A stretch of DNA of 64,000 bases. Source: Streptomyces sp. NBC_00691. Lineage in GTDB: Bacteria > Actinomycetota > Actinomycetes > Streptomycetales > Streptomycetaceae. The stretch covers positions 2,954,501-3,018,500 of the forward strand of contig NZ_CP109007.1 in NCBI RefSeq assembly GCF_036226665.1, written 5' to 3'. A model generated the notes under the pieces. That model was given only the letters and a program-made list of their open reading frames with translations, was not told where the DNA came from and did no database searches. This document shows positions 8,952 through 16,403 of the stretch, one piece after another; within the stretch, counting starts at the first letter, position 1; every line of letters starts with the position of its first letter. The position numbers were made by a program, and so were the translations under genes.

Positions 8952-9380
8952 ATGGAGATCCGGCAGGCGGCGACGGTGGCGGAGCTGCTGGCGGCGGGGC
9001 ATCTGTACGACGAGCCGCCCCGGGAGGACTGGGCCGCGCGCTTCCTGGCGGCGCCGGGCCATCTGATGCTGATCGCGTACGCGGAGGACGGCTTCCCGGC
9101 CGGGTTCGTCTCGGGGATCGAGATGCTGCACCCCGACAAGGGGGCGGAGATGTGTCTCTACGAGCTGTCCGTGGACGAGGACCACCGGAGGCGCGGGGTG
9201 GGGCGGGCCCTGACGGAGGCGCTCCTCGCGGAGGCCGGGGCGCGGGGCTGCCGGGGCGCGTGGGTGGGCGTGGACACGGACAACGATCCCGCGCTCGCGA
9301 CGTACGCGTCGGCGGGCGCGATGGACGAAGGGGTGTTCTCGATGCGCGGCTGGACCTTCACCGAGGCCGAGGCCCCCTGA
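8952..9380 (+). CDS. GNAT-family N-acetyltransferase
   Basis: A 142-residue single-domain acetyltransferase. The acetyl-CoA binding core is clear: beta-4 'MCLYELSVDEDHRRRGVGRALTEALL' contains the R/Q-x-x-G-x-G/A pyrophosphate loop (RRGVGRAL), followed by 'GCRGAWVGVDTDNDPALATYASAGA', the usual C-terminal half with the late Asn and Tyr. The domain architecture resembles small aminoglycoside or amine acetyltransferases, but the substrate cannot be read from sequence. GGAGG lies 6-10 bases before the ATG; an in-frame upstream extension is not coding-like. It is divergent from the hydrolase-ABC gene and convergent with mmsA, with a shared terminator between. Confidence 0.85.
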   Translation: MEIRQAATVAELLAAGHLYDEPPREDWAARFLAAPGHLMLIAYAEDGFPAGFVSGIEMLHPDKGAEMCLYELSVDEDHRRRGVGRALTEALLAEAGARGCRGAWVGVDTDNDPALATYASAGAMDEGVFSMRGWTFTEAEAP

Positions 9381-9478
9381 GTCCGGGGACCGGCCAAGGA
9401 CGCCGGGGGCCCGGATGCCGGGACCGGCCAGGACGCCGGCGCCGGATGCCGGGACCGGACCTGACGCCGGGACCGGCC

Positions 9479-9519
9479 GACGGCCCCCGGGGTGTGCTGT
9501 CAGCACCCCGGGGGCCGTC
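9479..9519. terminator. Bidirectional terminator between GNAT gene and mmsA
   Basis: A perfect 16-bp stem (9479-9494 with 9504-9519) closes a 9-nt loop between two convergent genes. Before it, about 9400-9475 holds three degenerate copies of a GATGCCGGGACCGG-like unit with no evident role. Confidence 0.85.
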
Positions 9520-9536
9520 GCCGTGAACCGCCCGCG

Positions 9537-11048
9537 TCAGTGGTTGCGCGGGAAGCCCAGGTCCACGCCCGCCGGGGCGTCCGACGGGTCCGGCCAGCGG
9601 GTGGTGACGACCTTGCCGCGGGTGTAGAAGTGCACGCCGTCGTTGCCGTAGATGTGGTGGTCGCCGAAGAGCGAGTCCTTCCAGCCACCGAAGGAGTGGT
9701 AGCCGACCGGCACCGGGATCGGCACGTTCACGCCGACCATGCCGGCCTCGACCTCCAGCTGGAAGCGGCGGGCGGCGCCGCCGTCGCGGGTGAAGATCGC
9801 GGTGCCGTTGCCGAACGGCGAGGCGTTGATGAGGGCGAGGCCCTCCTCGTACGTCTCGGTGCGCAGCACGCAGAGCACCGGGCCGAAGATCTCGTCCTGG
9901 TAGGCCTTGGCCGTGGTGGGCACGTGGTCCAGGAGGGAGAGGCCGATCCAGTGGCCGTCCTCGTGGCCCTCGACCGTGTATCCGGTGCCGTCGAGGACGA
10001 CCTCGCAGCCCTCGTCCGCCGCGCCGTGGACGTAGGAGGCGACCTTGTCGCGGTGGACGGCCGTGATGAGCGGGCCCATCTCGGAGGTCGGGTCGTTGCC
10101 GGGACCGATCTTGATCTTCTCGGCGCGCTCGCGGATCTTCTGGACCAGCTCGTCGCCGATGGAGCCGACGGCCACGACGGCCGAGATGGCCATGCAGCGC
10201 TCGCCGGCGGAGCCGTAGGCGGCGGAGACGGCCGCGTCGGCCGCCGCGTCGAGGTCGGCGTCGGGGAGCACCAGCATGTGGTTCTTCGCGCCGCCGAGCG
10301 CCTGGACGCGCTTGCCGTTGGCGGAGGCGGTGGTGTGGATGTGCCGGGCGATCGGGGTCGAGCCGACGAAGGAGATCGCGGAGACGTCCGGGTGCTCCAG
10401 GAGGCGGTCCACGGCCACCTTGTCGCCGTGCAGGACGTTGAAGACACCGTCCGGGAGGCCCGCCTCGGCGAGCAGCTCGGCGATCTTGAGGGAGGGCGAG
10501 GGGTCCTTCTCGCTCGGCTTGAGGATGAAGGTGTTGCCGGTCGCGATGGCGATCGGGAACATCCACATCGGCACCATGGCCGGGAAGTTGAAGGGGGTGA
10601 TGCCGGCGACGACGCCGACGGGCTGGCGGATCGAGGCCACGTCCACCCGGTTCGACACCTGGGTGGAGAGCTCGCCCTTGAGCTGGGTGGTGATGCCGCA
10701 GGCCAGGTCGACGATCTCCAGGCCGCGGGCGACCTCGCCGAGCGCGTCGGAGTGGACCTTGCCGTGCTCGGCGACGATCAGCTCGGCGATGGCGTCGCGG
10801 TTGGCGTCGAGGAGCGCGCGGAACTTGAAGAGGATGGTGGTGCGCTGGGCGAGCGAGGAGGTGCCCCAGGTCGCCCAGGCGTCCTTGGCGGCGGCGACGG
10901 CGGCGTCGACCTCCTCGACGGAGGCGAGCGCGACCTTCGTGGTCACGGCGCCGGTGGCCGGGTCGGTGACCGGGCCCCAGTTGCCCGACGTGCCCTCGAC
11001 GGTCTTGCCACCGATCCAGTGGTTGACGGTCTTGACGGTGTTCGTCAT
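9537..11048 (-). CDS. mmsA: CoA-acylating methylmalonate/malonate-semialdehyde dehydrogenase
   Basis: A 503-residue aldehyde dehydrogenase superfamily enzyme. It oxidises malonate semialdehyde (inositol route) or methylmalonate semialdehyde (valine route) to acetyl-CoA or propionyl-CoA with NAD+ and CoA. Visible features: the dinucleotide region 'ITPFNFPAMVPMWMFPIAIA', substrate motif 'FVGSTPIARHI', and catalytic Cys285 in 'SAGERCMAIS'. The usual general-base Glu is replaced ('LGGAKNHM'), as expected for the CoA-acylating ALDH6 group. The C-terminus 'FGGWKDSLFGDHHIYG' is typical. GAAGGAG precedes the ATG. It lies 14 bp downstream of iolD, last in the iolC-iolB-iolD-mmsA unit, where it performs the final step (IolA). 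Confidence 0.95.
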   Translation of the reverse strand: MTNTVKTVNHWIGGKTVEGTSGNWGPVTDPATGAVTTKVALASVEEVDAAVAAAKDAWATWGTSSLAQRTTILFKFRALLDANRDAIAELIVAEHGKVHSDALGEVARGLEIVDLACGITTQLKGELSTQVSNRVDVASIRQPVGVVAGITPFNFPAMVPMWMFPIAIATGNTFILKPSEKDPSPSLKIAELLAEAGLPDGVFNVLHGDKVAVDRLLEHPDVSAISFVGSTPIARHIHTTASANGKRVQALGGAKNHMLVLPDADLDAAADAAVSAAYGSAGERCMAISAVVAVGSIGDELVQKIRERAEKIKIGPGNDPTSEMGPLITAVHRDKVASYVHGAADEGCEVVLDGTGYTVEGHEDGHWIGLSLLDHVPTTAKAYQDEIFGPVLCVLRTETYEEGLALINASPFGNGTAIFTRDGGAARRFQLEVEAGMVGVNVPIPVPVGYHSFGGWKDSLFGDHHIYGNDGVHFYTRGKVVTTRWPDPSDAPAGVDLGFPRNH

Positions 11049-11062
11049 GACGAAATGCTCCT

Positions 11063-12934
11063 TCAGAGATGGCGGCGTCGGGCGGTGACGTGCCGGTCGT
11101 ACTCCTCCCGGGCCTTGACCGCCGACGGGCGGGTCGAGGTCTCGGCCACGGGCACATCCCACCATGCCTGGGCCGGGGGCGGGCCCGACACAGTGTCTGG
11201 CGTTTCGGTCTCGACGTAGACACATGTGGGAACCGTCGCGGTCCGCGCGTCGGCGAGGGCTTCCCGCAGGTCACGGACGGTGCGGGGGCGCAGCACCCGC
11301 ATGCCGAGGGAGGCGGCGTTGGCGCCGAGGTCGATGGGGAGCGGCGGGCCGGTGAAGCCGCCGAAGGTGTCCCGCCGGCGGTAGTCGGTGCCGAACCGCT
11401 CGGCGCCGACGGCCTCCGAGAGGCCGCCGATGGAGGCGTAGCCGTGGTTCTGGAGGATGACGACCTTGAGGGGCAGTCCCTCCTGGACGGCGGTGACGAT
11501 CTCGGTGGGATTCATCAGGTACGTACCGTCGCCGACGAGGGCCCAGACCGGCCGGCCGGGGGCGGCGAGGGTGACGCCGATGGCGGCGGGGATCTCGTAG
11601 CCCATGCAGGAGTAGCCGTATTCGACGTGGTACTGGTCGACGGAGCGGGGCCGCCACAGCTTGTGCAGGTCGCCGGGGAGGGAGCCGGCGGCGTTGATCA
11701 GGATGTCGCTGCCGTCGACCAGAGTGTCGAGTACGCCGAGCACCTGGACCTGGGTGGGGCGGGCGTGCGGGTCGGGTGCGGCGTAGGCGGCGTCGGTCCG
11801 CTCCTGCCAGTCCCGTGTGGAGGAGGACCACTCGGCCGTGTCGTGCGGGAGGCCGTGCCGGTGGCCTTCGAGCGCCTCGGTGAGCGCTTCGAGTCCGGCT
11901 CGGGCGTCGGCGACGAGCGGGAGCGCCGCCTGTTTGTGGGCGTCGAAGGCGGTGATGTTGAGGTTGACGAACCGGGTGTCGGGGCCGAAGAGGGTGCCTG
12001 AGGCGGTGGTGAAGTCGGTGTGCCGGGTGCCGACGCCGATGATCAGGTCGCTGGTGCGGGCGAGGTCGTTGGCGGTCCGGGTGCCGGTGTGGCCGATGCC
12101 GCCGACGTCGCAGGGGTGGTCCCAGGGGAGGACGCCCTTGCCGGCCTGGGTGGTGGCGACGGGGAGGCCGGCCGACCGGGCGAGGGTGCTCAGGGCGTCC
12201 TGGGCCGTGCTGTACCTGACTCCGCCGCCGGCGATGATCATCGGCCGCCGGGCCTTTCCGATCGCCCGTACGGCCGCGTCGAGTTCGGCCGTGTCGGGCC
12301 GCGGCCGGCGCACGGTCCAGGTCCGTTCGGCGAGGAACTCCTCGGGCCAGTCGTACGCCTCGGCCTGCACGTCCTGCGGGAGCGCGAGGGTGACCGCCCC
12401 GGTGTCGGCGGGGTCGGTGAGGACGCGTACGGCGGCGAGGGCGGCCGGGACCAGTGCCTCGGGGCGGGTGATCCGGTCGAAGTAGCGCGACACGGGGCGC
12501 AGGCAGTCGTTGACGGAGACCTCGCCCGCGTACGGGACTTCGAGCTGCTGCAGGACGGGGTCGGCGGGCCGGGTGGCGAAGGTGTCGCCGGGCAGCAGGA
12601 GGACGGGCAGCCGGTTGACGGTGGCGAGCGCGGCGCCGGTGACGAGGTTGGTGGCGCCGGGGCCGATGGAGGTGGTGACGGCGTGGGTGCGCAGGCGGTT
12701 GGACTGTCGGGCGTAGCCGACGGCCGCGTGCACCATGGCCTGCTCGTTGCGTCCCTGGTGGAACGGCATGAGGTCGGGGTACTCGACGAGCGCCTGGCCG
12801 ATGCCGGCGACGTTGCCGTGGCCGAAGATGCCCCAGGTCGCGGTGATCAGCCGCTGCCGTACGCCGTCGCGTTCGGTGTGCTGCGCGGCGAGGAAGCGCA
12901 CCAGGGCCTGGGCGACGGTGAGCCGGACGCTCAT
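11063..12934 (-). CDS. iolD: 3D-(3,5/4)-trihydroxycyclohexane-1,2-dione hydrolase IolD
   Basis: A 623-residue thiamine-diphosphate enzyme that opens the diketo-inositol ring to 5-deoxy-glucuronate in myo-inositol catabolism. N-terminal domain: 'TWGIFGHGNVAGIGQAL' with the cofactor-activating Glu in 'HQGRNEQAMVHAAVGYA'. Central domain: 'RRPMIIAGGGVRYS'. C-terminal cofactor motif: 'VGDGTYLMNPTEI' leading to 'QNHGYASIGGLS', where the second Asn of the classical GDG...NN motif is His, as I recall for IolD. The ATG overlaps the iolB TGA (ATGA), so translation is coupled. It is about as long as other IolD proteins. Confidence 0.95.
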   Translation of the reverse strand: MSVRLTVAQALVRFLAAQHTERDGVRQRLITATWGIFGHGNVAGIGQALVEYPDLMPFHQGRNEQAMVHAAVGYARQSNRLRTHAVTTSIGPGATNLVTGAALATVNRLPVLLLPGDTFATRPADPVLQQLEVPYAGEVSVNDCLRPVSRYFDRITRPEALVPAALAAVRVLTDPADTGAVTLALPQDVQAEAYDWPEEFLAERTWTVRRPRPDTAELDAAVRAIGKARRPMIIAGGGVRYSTAQDALSTLARSAGLPVATTQAGKGVLPWDHPCDVGGIGHTGTRTANDLARTSDLIIGVGTRHTDFTTASGTLFGPDTRFVNLNITAFDAHKQAALPLVADARAGLEALTEALEGHRHGLPHDTAEWSSSTRDWQERTDAAYAAPDPHARPTQVQVLGVLDTLVDGSDILINAAGSLPGDLHKLWRPRSVDQYHVEYGYSCMGYEIPAAIGVTLAAPGRPVWALVGDGTYLMNPTEIVTAVQEGLPLKVVILQNHGYASIGGLSEAVGAERFGTDYRRRDTFGGFTGPPLPIDLGANAASLGMRVLRPRTVRDLREALADARTATVPTCVYVETETPDTVSGPPPAQAWWDVPVAETSTRPSAVKAREEYDRHVTARRRHL

Positions 12935-13755
12935 GCGTATCCCTCCGTGTGGTCGGGGTGGAAGCGGATCCGCCACTCCCGTCCGGGGCCGGGGCCGGCC
13001 ATGACGTTCAGGTAGTACAGGGGGTGTCCGGGCTGGGCGATCGACGGGCCGTGCCAGCCGTCGGGCACGAGGACGGCGTCGCCGTCGCGGATCTCGCAGA
13101 GGAGTTCGGCGCCTCCGGGCCGGGAGGGGGAGATCCGCTGGTAGGCGAGTCCGTGCGGGCCCTCGATCTCGTAGTAGTAGATCTCTTCGAGGACGGACTC
13201 GGTGCCGGGGCGGTGCTCGTCGTGCTTGTGCGGCGGGTACGAGGACCAGTTTCCGCCGGGCGTGACGACCTCGACGGCGATGAGCCGGTCGCAGGCGAAG
13301 GCGTCGGCGGAGGCGAAGTTCCGTACCCGGCGGGCGCGGTTCCCGCTGCCCCGGGCCTCGACGGGAACCTCCGGCGCGGGGCCGTAGCGGGCGGGGAGTC
13401 GTCGCTCGCACTTCGCTCCTGCCAAAGCGAAGCGGCCTCCCGCGCCGGAGGCGATCTGGGCGTGGGTGTCGCGCGGTACATAGGCGAAGTCGGTCACTCC
13501 GTCGAACACGCTCGCGCGGCCCGTGAGTTCGAGGATCTCGCCGTCGACGCGCACGCTACAGGCACCGGAGAGGGGAAGCACGACCCATTCGGAATCCCCG
13601 CTCTCGAAGGAGTGGATCCCGTCCGGTCCGAGGGTGAGGACCCGGAGGGCGGAGTACGTCCAGCCGGCCCGCCCGGGGTCGATGTCGAGCCCGTACGGGC
13701 CGCGGGCGGTGGTTCCGGCGGGGAGGTGGAGGGACGGGGGGTGGTGGGTGCTCAT
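12931..13755 (-). CDS. iolB: 5-deoxy-glucuronate isomerase
   Basis: A 274-residue double-stranded beta-helix (cupin-like) protein converting 5-deoxy-D-glucuronate to 2-deoxy-5-keto-D-gluconate in inositol degradation. The metal site is visible in 'SSYPPHKHDEHRPGTESVLEEIYYYEI' (HxHxxE-like run) with a later His in 'VLVPDGWHGPSIAQPGHPLYYLNVMAG'. The N-terminal half carries the second cupin repeat ('EWVVLPLSGACSVRVDGE'). It lies between iolC (9 bp upstream) and iolD (4-bp overlap), which supports the assignment. Confidence 0.94.
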   Translation of the reverse strand: MSTHHPPSLHLPAGTTARGPYGLDIDPGRAGWTYSALRVLTLGPDGIHSFESGDSEWVVLPLSGACSVRVDGEILELTGRASVFDGVTDFAYVPRDTHAQIASGAGGRFALAGAKCERRLPARYGPAPEVPVEARGSGNRARRVRNFASADAFACDRLIAVEVVTPGGNWSSYPPHKHDEHRPGTESVLEEIYYYEIEGPHGLAYQRISPSRPGGAELLCEIRDGDAVLVPDGWHGPSIAQPGHPLYYLNVMAGPGPGREWRIRFHPDHTEGYA

Positions 13756-13764
13756 GACTCAGCC

Positions 13765-14760
13765 CTACCCCTTTTCCGTCAGGGTCCCCGAGCCCGTCGC
13801 GAGCGCCTCGGCGATCTCGGCGGCGTACGGCATGGCGGACGAGCAGGCGAGGCGGCCCGCGACGATCGCGCCGGCGGCGTTGGCGTGGCGGAGGGTGGTC
13901 TCCAGGTCCCGGCCCGCGAGCAGTCCGTGGACGAGCGCGCCGCCGAACGCGTCGCCCGCGCCGAGGCCGTTGACCACGTCGACCGGCAGCGGCGGCACCT
14001 CGGCGCTCGTGCCGTCGGCGGCGAGCGCGAGGACGCCCTCGGGGCCGCGCTTGACGACGGCGAGCCGGAGGCCGGAGTCCCCTCCGGCGGCGAGCAGCGC
14101 GCGGGCGGCCGCGTACGGTTCGCGCTCCCCCGTCGCCACCTCGCACTCGTCGAGGTTGCCGACGGCGACGGTGGCGTGCCGCAGGGCCTCGGCGTAGTAC
14201 GGGCGGGCGGTCGCCGGGTCCGTCCAGAACATCGGCCGCCAGTCCAGGTCGAGGACCGTCACCTCCCGGCCCGACCTGGCCCGCAGCGCCTCAAGGGTCG
14301 CGGTGCGGCTGGGTTCGGCACAGAGGCCGGTGCCGGTCGCCCAGAGGACCCGGGCGGCGCGGAGGGCGTCGAGGTCCAGCTCGTGCGGATGGATCTCCAG
14401 GTCGGGGGCGCGCGGTCGGCGGTAGAAGGTGAGCGGGAAGTCGTCGGGCGGGAAGAGGGCGCAGAAGGTGACGGGGGTGGGGTGGGCGTCGACCTCGCTC
14501 ACCCAGCGGTCGTCCACCCCGAAGCCCTTGAGCTCGCGGCGCAGATAGGTGCCGAAGGCGTCGGCGCCGGTGCGGGAGACGAGTGCGGTGCGCAGGCCGA
14601 GCCGGGCGGCGGCGACGGCCACGTTCGCCGGGGAGCCGCCGAGGAATTTGGCGAAGGTGTCCACCCGGTCGAGTCCGACCCCGGTCTGGAGCGGGTACAG
14701 GTCCACGCCGAGGCGCCCCATGGTGATCAGGTCGTACGGCTCCGACTCCACCCGCGCCAC
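13765..14760 (-). CDS. iolC: 5-dehydro-2-deoxygluconokinase (PfkB family)
   Basis: A 331-residue ribokinase-type sugar kinase, first gene of the inositol unit. It phosphorylates 2-deoxy-5-keto-gluconate with ATP. Diagnostic motifs: N-terminal 'GRLGVDLYP' and 'LGGSPANVAVAAARLG' (sugar-binding PfkB signature 1) and C-terminal 'VNGLGAGDAFGGALVHGLL' (signature 2, with catalytic Asp in GAGD). 'FYRRPRAPDLEIHPHE' is typical of IolC. Translation starts at a GTG behind a modest GAGAG. The divergent isomerase gene begins 162 bp away, and the gap holds a 12-bp palindrome. The aldolase step that should follow (IolJ) is not encoded here. Confidence 0.93.
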   Translation of the reverse strand: MARVESEPYDLITMGRLGVDLYPLQTGVGLDRVDTFAKFLGGSPANVAVAAARLGLRTALVSRTGADAFGTYLRRELKGFGVDDRWVSEVDAHPTPVTFCALFPPDDFPLTFYRRPRAPDLEIHPHELDLDALRAARVLWATGTGLCAEPSRTATLEALRARSGREVTVLDLDWRPMFWTDPATARPYYAEALRHATVAVGNLDECEVATGEREPYAAARALLAAGGDSGLRLAVVKRGPEGVLALAADGTSAEVPPLPVDVVNGLGAGDAFGGALVHGLLAGRDLETTLRHANAAGAIVAGRLACSSAMPYAAEIAEALATGSGTLTEKG

Positions 14761-14819
14761 CTCTCGCGTCCGGCTTCCGCACCCAGGTCTAGCCGTCCGC
14801 CCGGAGGCGTGTCAACGAT

Positions 14820-14831
14820 ATGTCCGGACAT
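14820..14831. promoter_or_regulatory. Palindrome in the divergent iolC promoter region
   Basis: ATGTCCGGACAT is a perfect 12-bp palindrome about midway between the divergent starts of iolC and the IolE/IolI-like gene. The size and TGT...ACA ends are compatible with a GntR-type inositol repressor site; no such regulator gene is adjacent, so it would be encoded elsewhere. Confidence 0.5.
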
Positions 14832-14922
14832 TCTGACGAACAGGCGGTCGGCGGGGAACGGCTCGTGCGGGCCGGAGCGGCCTCCTTGACGCTGCTCGCG
14901 GGCCGCGGTCAAGGTGGCAGGC

Positions 14923-15852
14923 ATGACGACGCCGTCACCGCAGCCGCCCCCGCCCTCGTCCCCGTCCCGGATCCGGATCGGCTCCGCGCCGGACTCCTGG
15001 GGGGTGTGGTTCCCCGACGATCCCCGGCAGGTGCCGTGGCAGCGCTTCCTGGACGAGGTGTCCGGCGCGGGCTACGGATGGATCGAACTCGGTCCGTACG
15101 GCTATCTGCCCACCGATCCGGCCGTCCTGACGGAGGAGACCGCGCGGCGCGGGCTGCGGGTCTCGGCGGGAACGGTCTTCACCGGTCTGCACCACGGCCC
15201 GGACGTCTGGGACCGGACCTGGGCGCACGTCGCCGAGAACGCGGCCCTGGCGCAGGCGGTGGGCGCGGGCCATCTGGTCGTCATCCCGTCGTTCTGGCGG
15301 GACGACCGGACGGGCGAGGTCCTGGAGGACCGGACGCTCACCGCCGCGCAGTGGCGGGACCTGACGGGGCTCACCGAGCGGCTCGGCCGGGAGGTGCGCG
15401 AGCGGTACGGGCTGCGGATCGTCGTCCATCCGCACGCCGACACCCATTTGGACGACGAGGAGAGCGTGACGCGGTTCCTGGACGCGACCGACCCGGAGGC
15501 GGTCTCGCTCTGTCTGGACACCGGGCACTACGCGTACGCCGGCGGCGACAGCGTCAAGCTGATCGAGACGTACGGCGAGCGGATCGGCTATCTGCATCTC
15601 AAGCAGGTCGACCCGGAGATCCTGGCGGGGGTGGTGGCCGAGGGGGTGCCGTTCGGGCCGGCGGTGGCGCGCGGGGTGATGTGCGAGCCGCCGTCCGGGG
15701 TGCCCGCCCTCGAGCCGGTGCTCGCGGCCGCGTCGGCCCTGGACGTGGACCTGTTCGCGATCGTGGAGCAGGACATGTATCCCTGCGAGCCGGACGTCCC
15801 GTACCCGATCGCGCTCCGCACCCGGGACTACCTCCGCTCCTGCGGGATGTGA
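14923..15852 (+). CDS. IolE/IolI-like sugar phosphate isomerase/epimerase (TIM barrel)
   Basis: A 309-residue xylose-isomerase-like TIM barrel protein. Recognisable elements: 'IGSAPDSWGVWFPDD' at the first strand, 'GYGWIELGPYGYLPTD', and candidate metal ligands in 'LRIVVHPHADTHLDD', 'LCLDTGHYAYAGGD', 'IGYLHLKQVD' and 'FAIVEQDMYPC'. The family includes inosose dehydratase (IolE) and inosose isomerase (IolI). Its position, divergent from iolC and sharing the intergenic palindrome, suggests it acts on inosose in the same pathway, but which reaction cannot be settled by sight. The ATG after AAGGTGG was chosen over one three codons upstream. Confidence 0.82.
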   Translation: MTTPSPQPPPPSSPSRIRIGSAPDSWGVWFPDDPRQVPWQRFLDEVSGAGYGWIELGPYGYLPTDPAVLTEETARRGLRVSAGTVFTGLHHGPDVWDRTWAHVAENAALAQAVGAGHLVVIPSFWRDDRTGEVLEDRTLTAAQWRDLTGLTERLGREVRERYGLRIVVHPHADTHLDDEESVTRFLDATDPEAVSLCLDTGHYAYAGGDSVKLIETYGERIGYLHLKQVDPEILAGVVAEGVPFGPAVARGVMCEPPSGVPALEPVLAAASALDVDLFAIVEQDMYPCEPDVPYPIALRTRDYLRSCGM

Positions 15853-15929
15853 CCGGCGCGCGGCGGGCGCATATCTCTCCGGCCAGGGGTGACGCACGGG
15901 AACACGCCGATCTCCGGATGCCGCACTTT

Positions 15930-15987
15930 CGTCACACTCGTCCCTTCGGCGTCACACATATCTCCGTTACGCGGGCTTTCCGTCACA
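15930..15987 (+). promoter_or_regulatory. Three CGTCACA direct repeats upstream of mini HTH gene
   Basis: CGTCACA occurs at 15930, 15950 and 15981, the first two exactly 20 bp apart. The region 15853-16125 holds no gene. The regular spacing on one DNA face suggests a regulator binding in tandem; which one is unknown. Confidence 0.4.
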
Positions 15988-16125
15988 GGCGCTCGACAGG
16001 CGCTCTCCTCCTGTCTGACGGGGTCGTTGCAGGGGGCAATGGCTCAGTGATCGCCATCGCACGCCCGCAGCGCCCCCGAACGGCACCCCCGCCGCCGCTG
16101 CGTGGCGCGCAGGGAGGTACCCGGC

Positions 16126-16323
16126 ATGACGGACAGCAGGCTCTGGTCGTACAAGGACATCGCCGCACACATCAGGGTGCAGCCCGACACGGTCCGCTCC
16201 TACCGGAAGCACGGACTGCTGCCGGCCCCCGACCACGTGGAGTCGGGCAAGCCCTACTGGTACGCGGACACGATCCGCGCCTGGGTCGCCAGCCGCCCCG
16301 GCAACCGGGGCCGCCGCGACTGA
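16126..16323 (+). CDS. Mini HTH protein (MerR/AlpA-like)
   Basis: A 65-residue protein made almost only of one winged-helix DNA-binding unit: 'SYKDIAAHIRVQPDTVRSYRKHGLLPAPDHVES' looks like the MerR or excisionase-type helix-turn-helix plus wing, ending in 'WYADTIRAWVASRPGNRGRRD'. It has no effector domain, so it probably binds DNA as part of a larger complex or co-operatively on direct repeats, as small BldC-like proteins do; it is not BldC itself by sequence. AGGGAGG stands 8 bases before the ATG. Nothing suggests a prophage nearby, so the excisionase reading is less likely than a regulator. Confidence 0.75.
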   Translation: MTDSRLWSYKDIAAHIRVQPDTVRSYRKHGLLPAPDHVESGKPYWYADTIRAWVASRPGNRGRRD

Positions 16324-16363
16324 CCCGACGCACCGCCCCTTCCCTCCCCGCTCCCTCCACCAC

Positions 16364-16396
16364 AGGGCCGGACCCGGTCGTCCCGGGCCCGGCCCT
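16364..16396. terminator. Shared terminator between mini HTH gene and MMPL gene
   Basis: A 14-bp stem with a single mismatch (16364-16377 with 16383-16396) and a 5-nt loop lies between two convergent genes. Confidence 0.8.
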
Positions 16397-16403
16397 CGGC
16401 GTG

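Noticed and set aside
9382..9478. Three degenerate GATGCCGGGACCGG units
   Set aside because: Too few, too imperfect and with no spacer regularity; not a CRISPR or known repeat family.
16126..16323. Mini HTH gene as an excisionase marking an integrated element
   Set aside because: No integrase, attachment-site repeats or tRNA are nearby.
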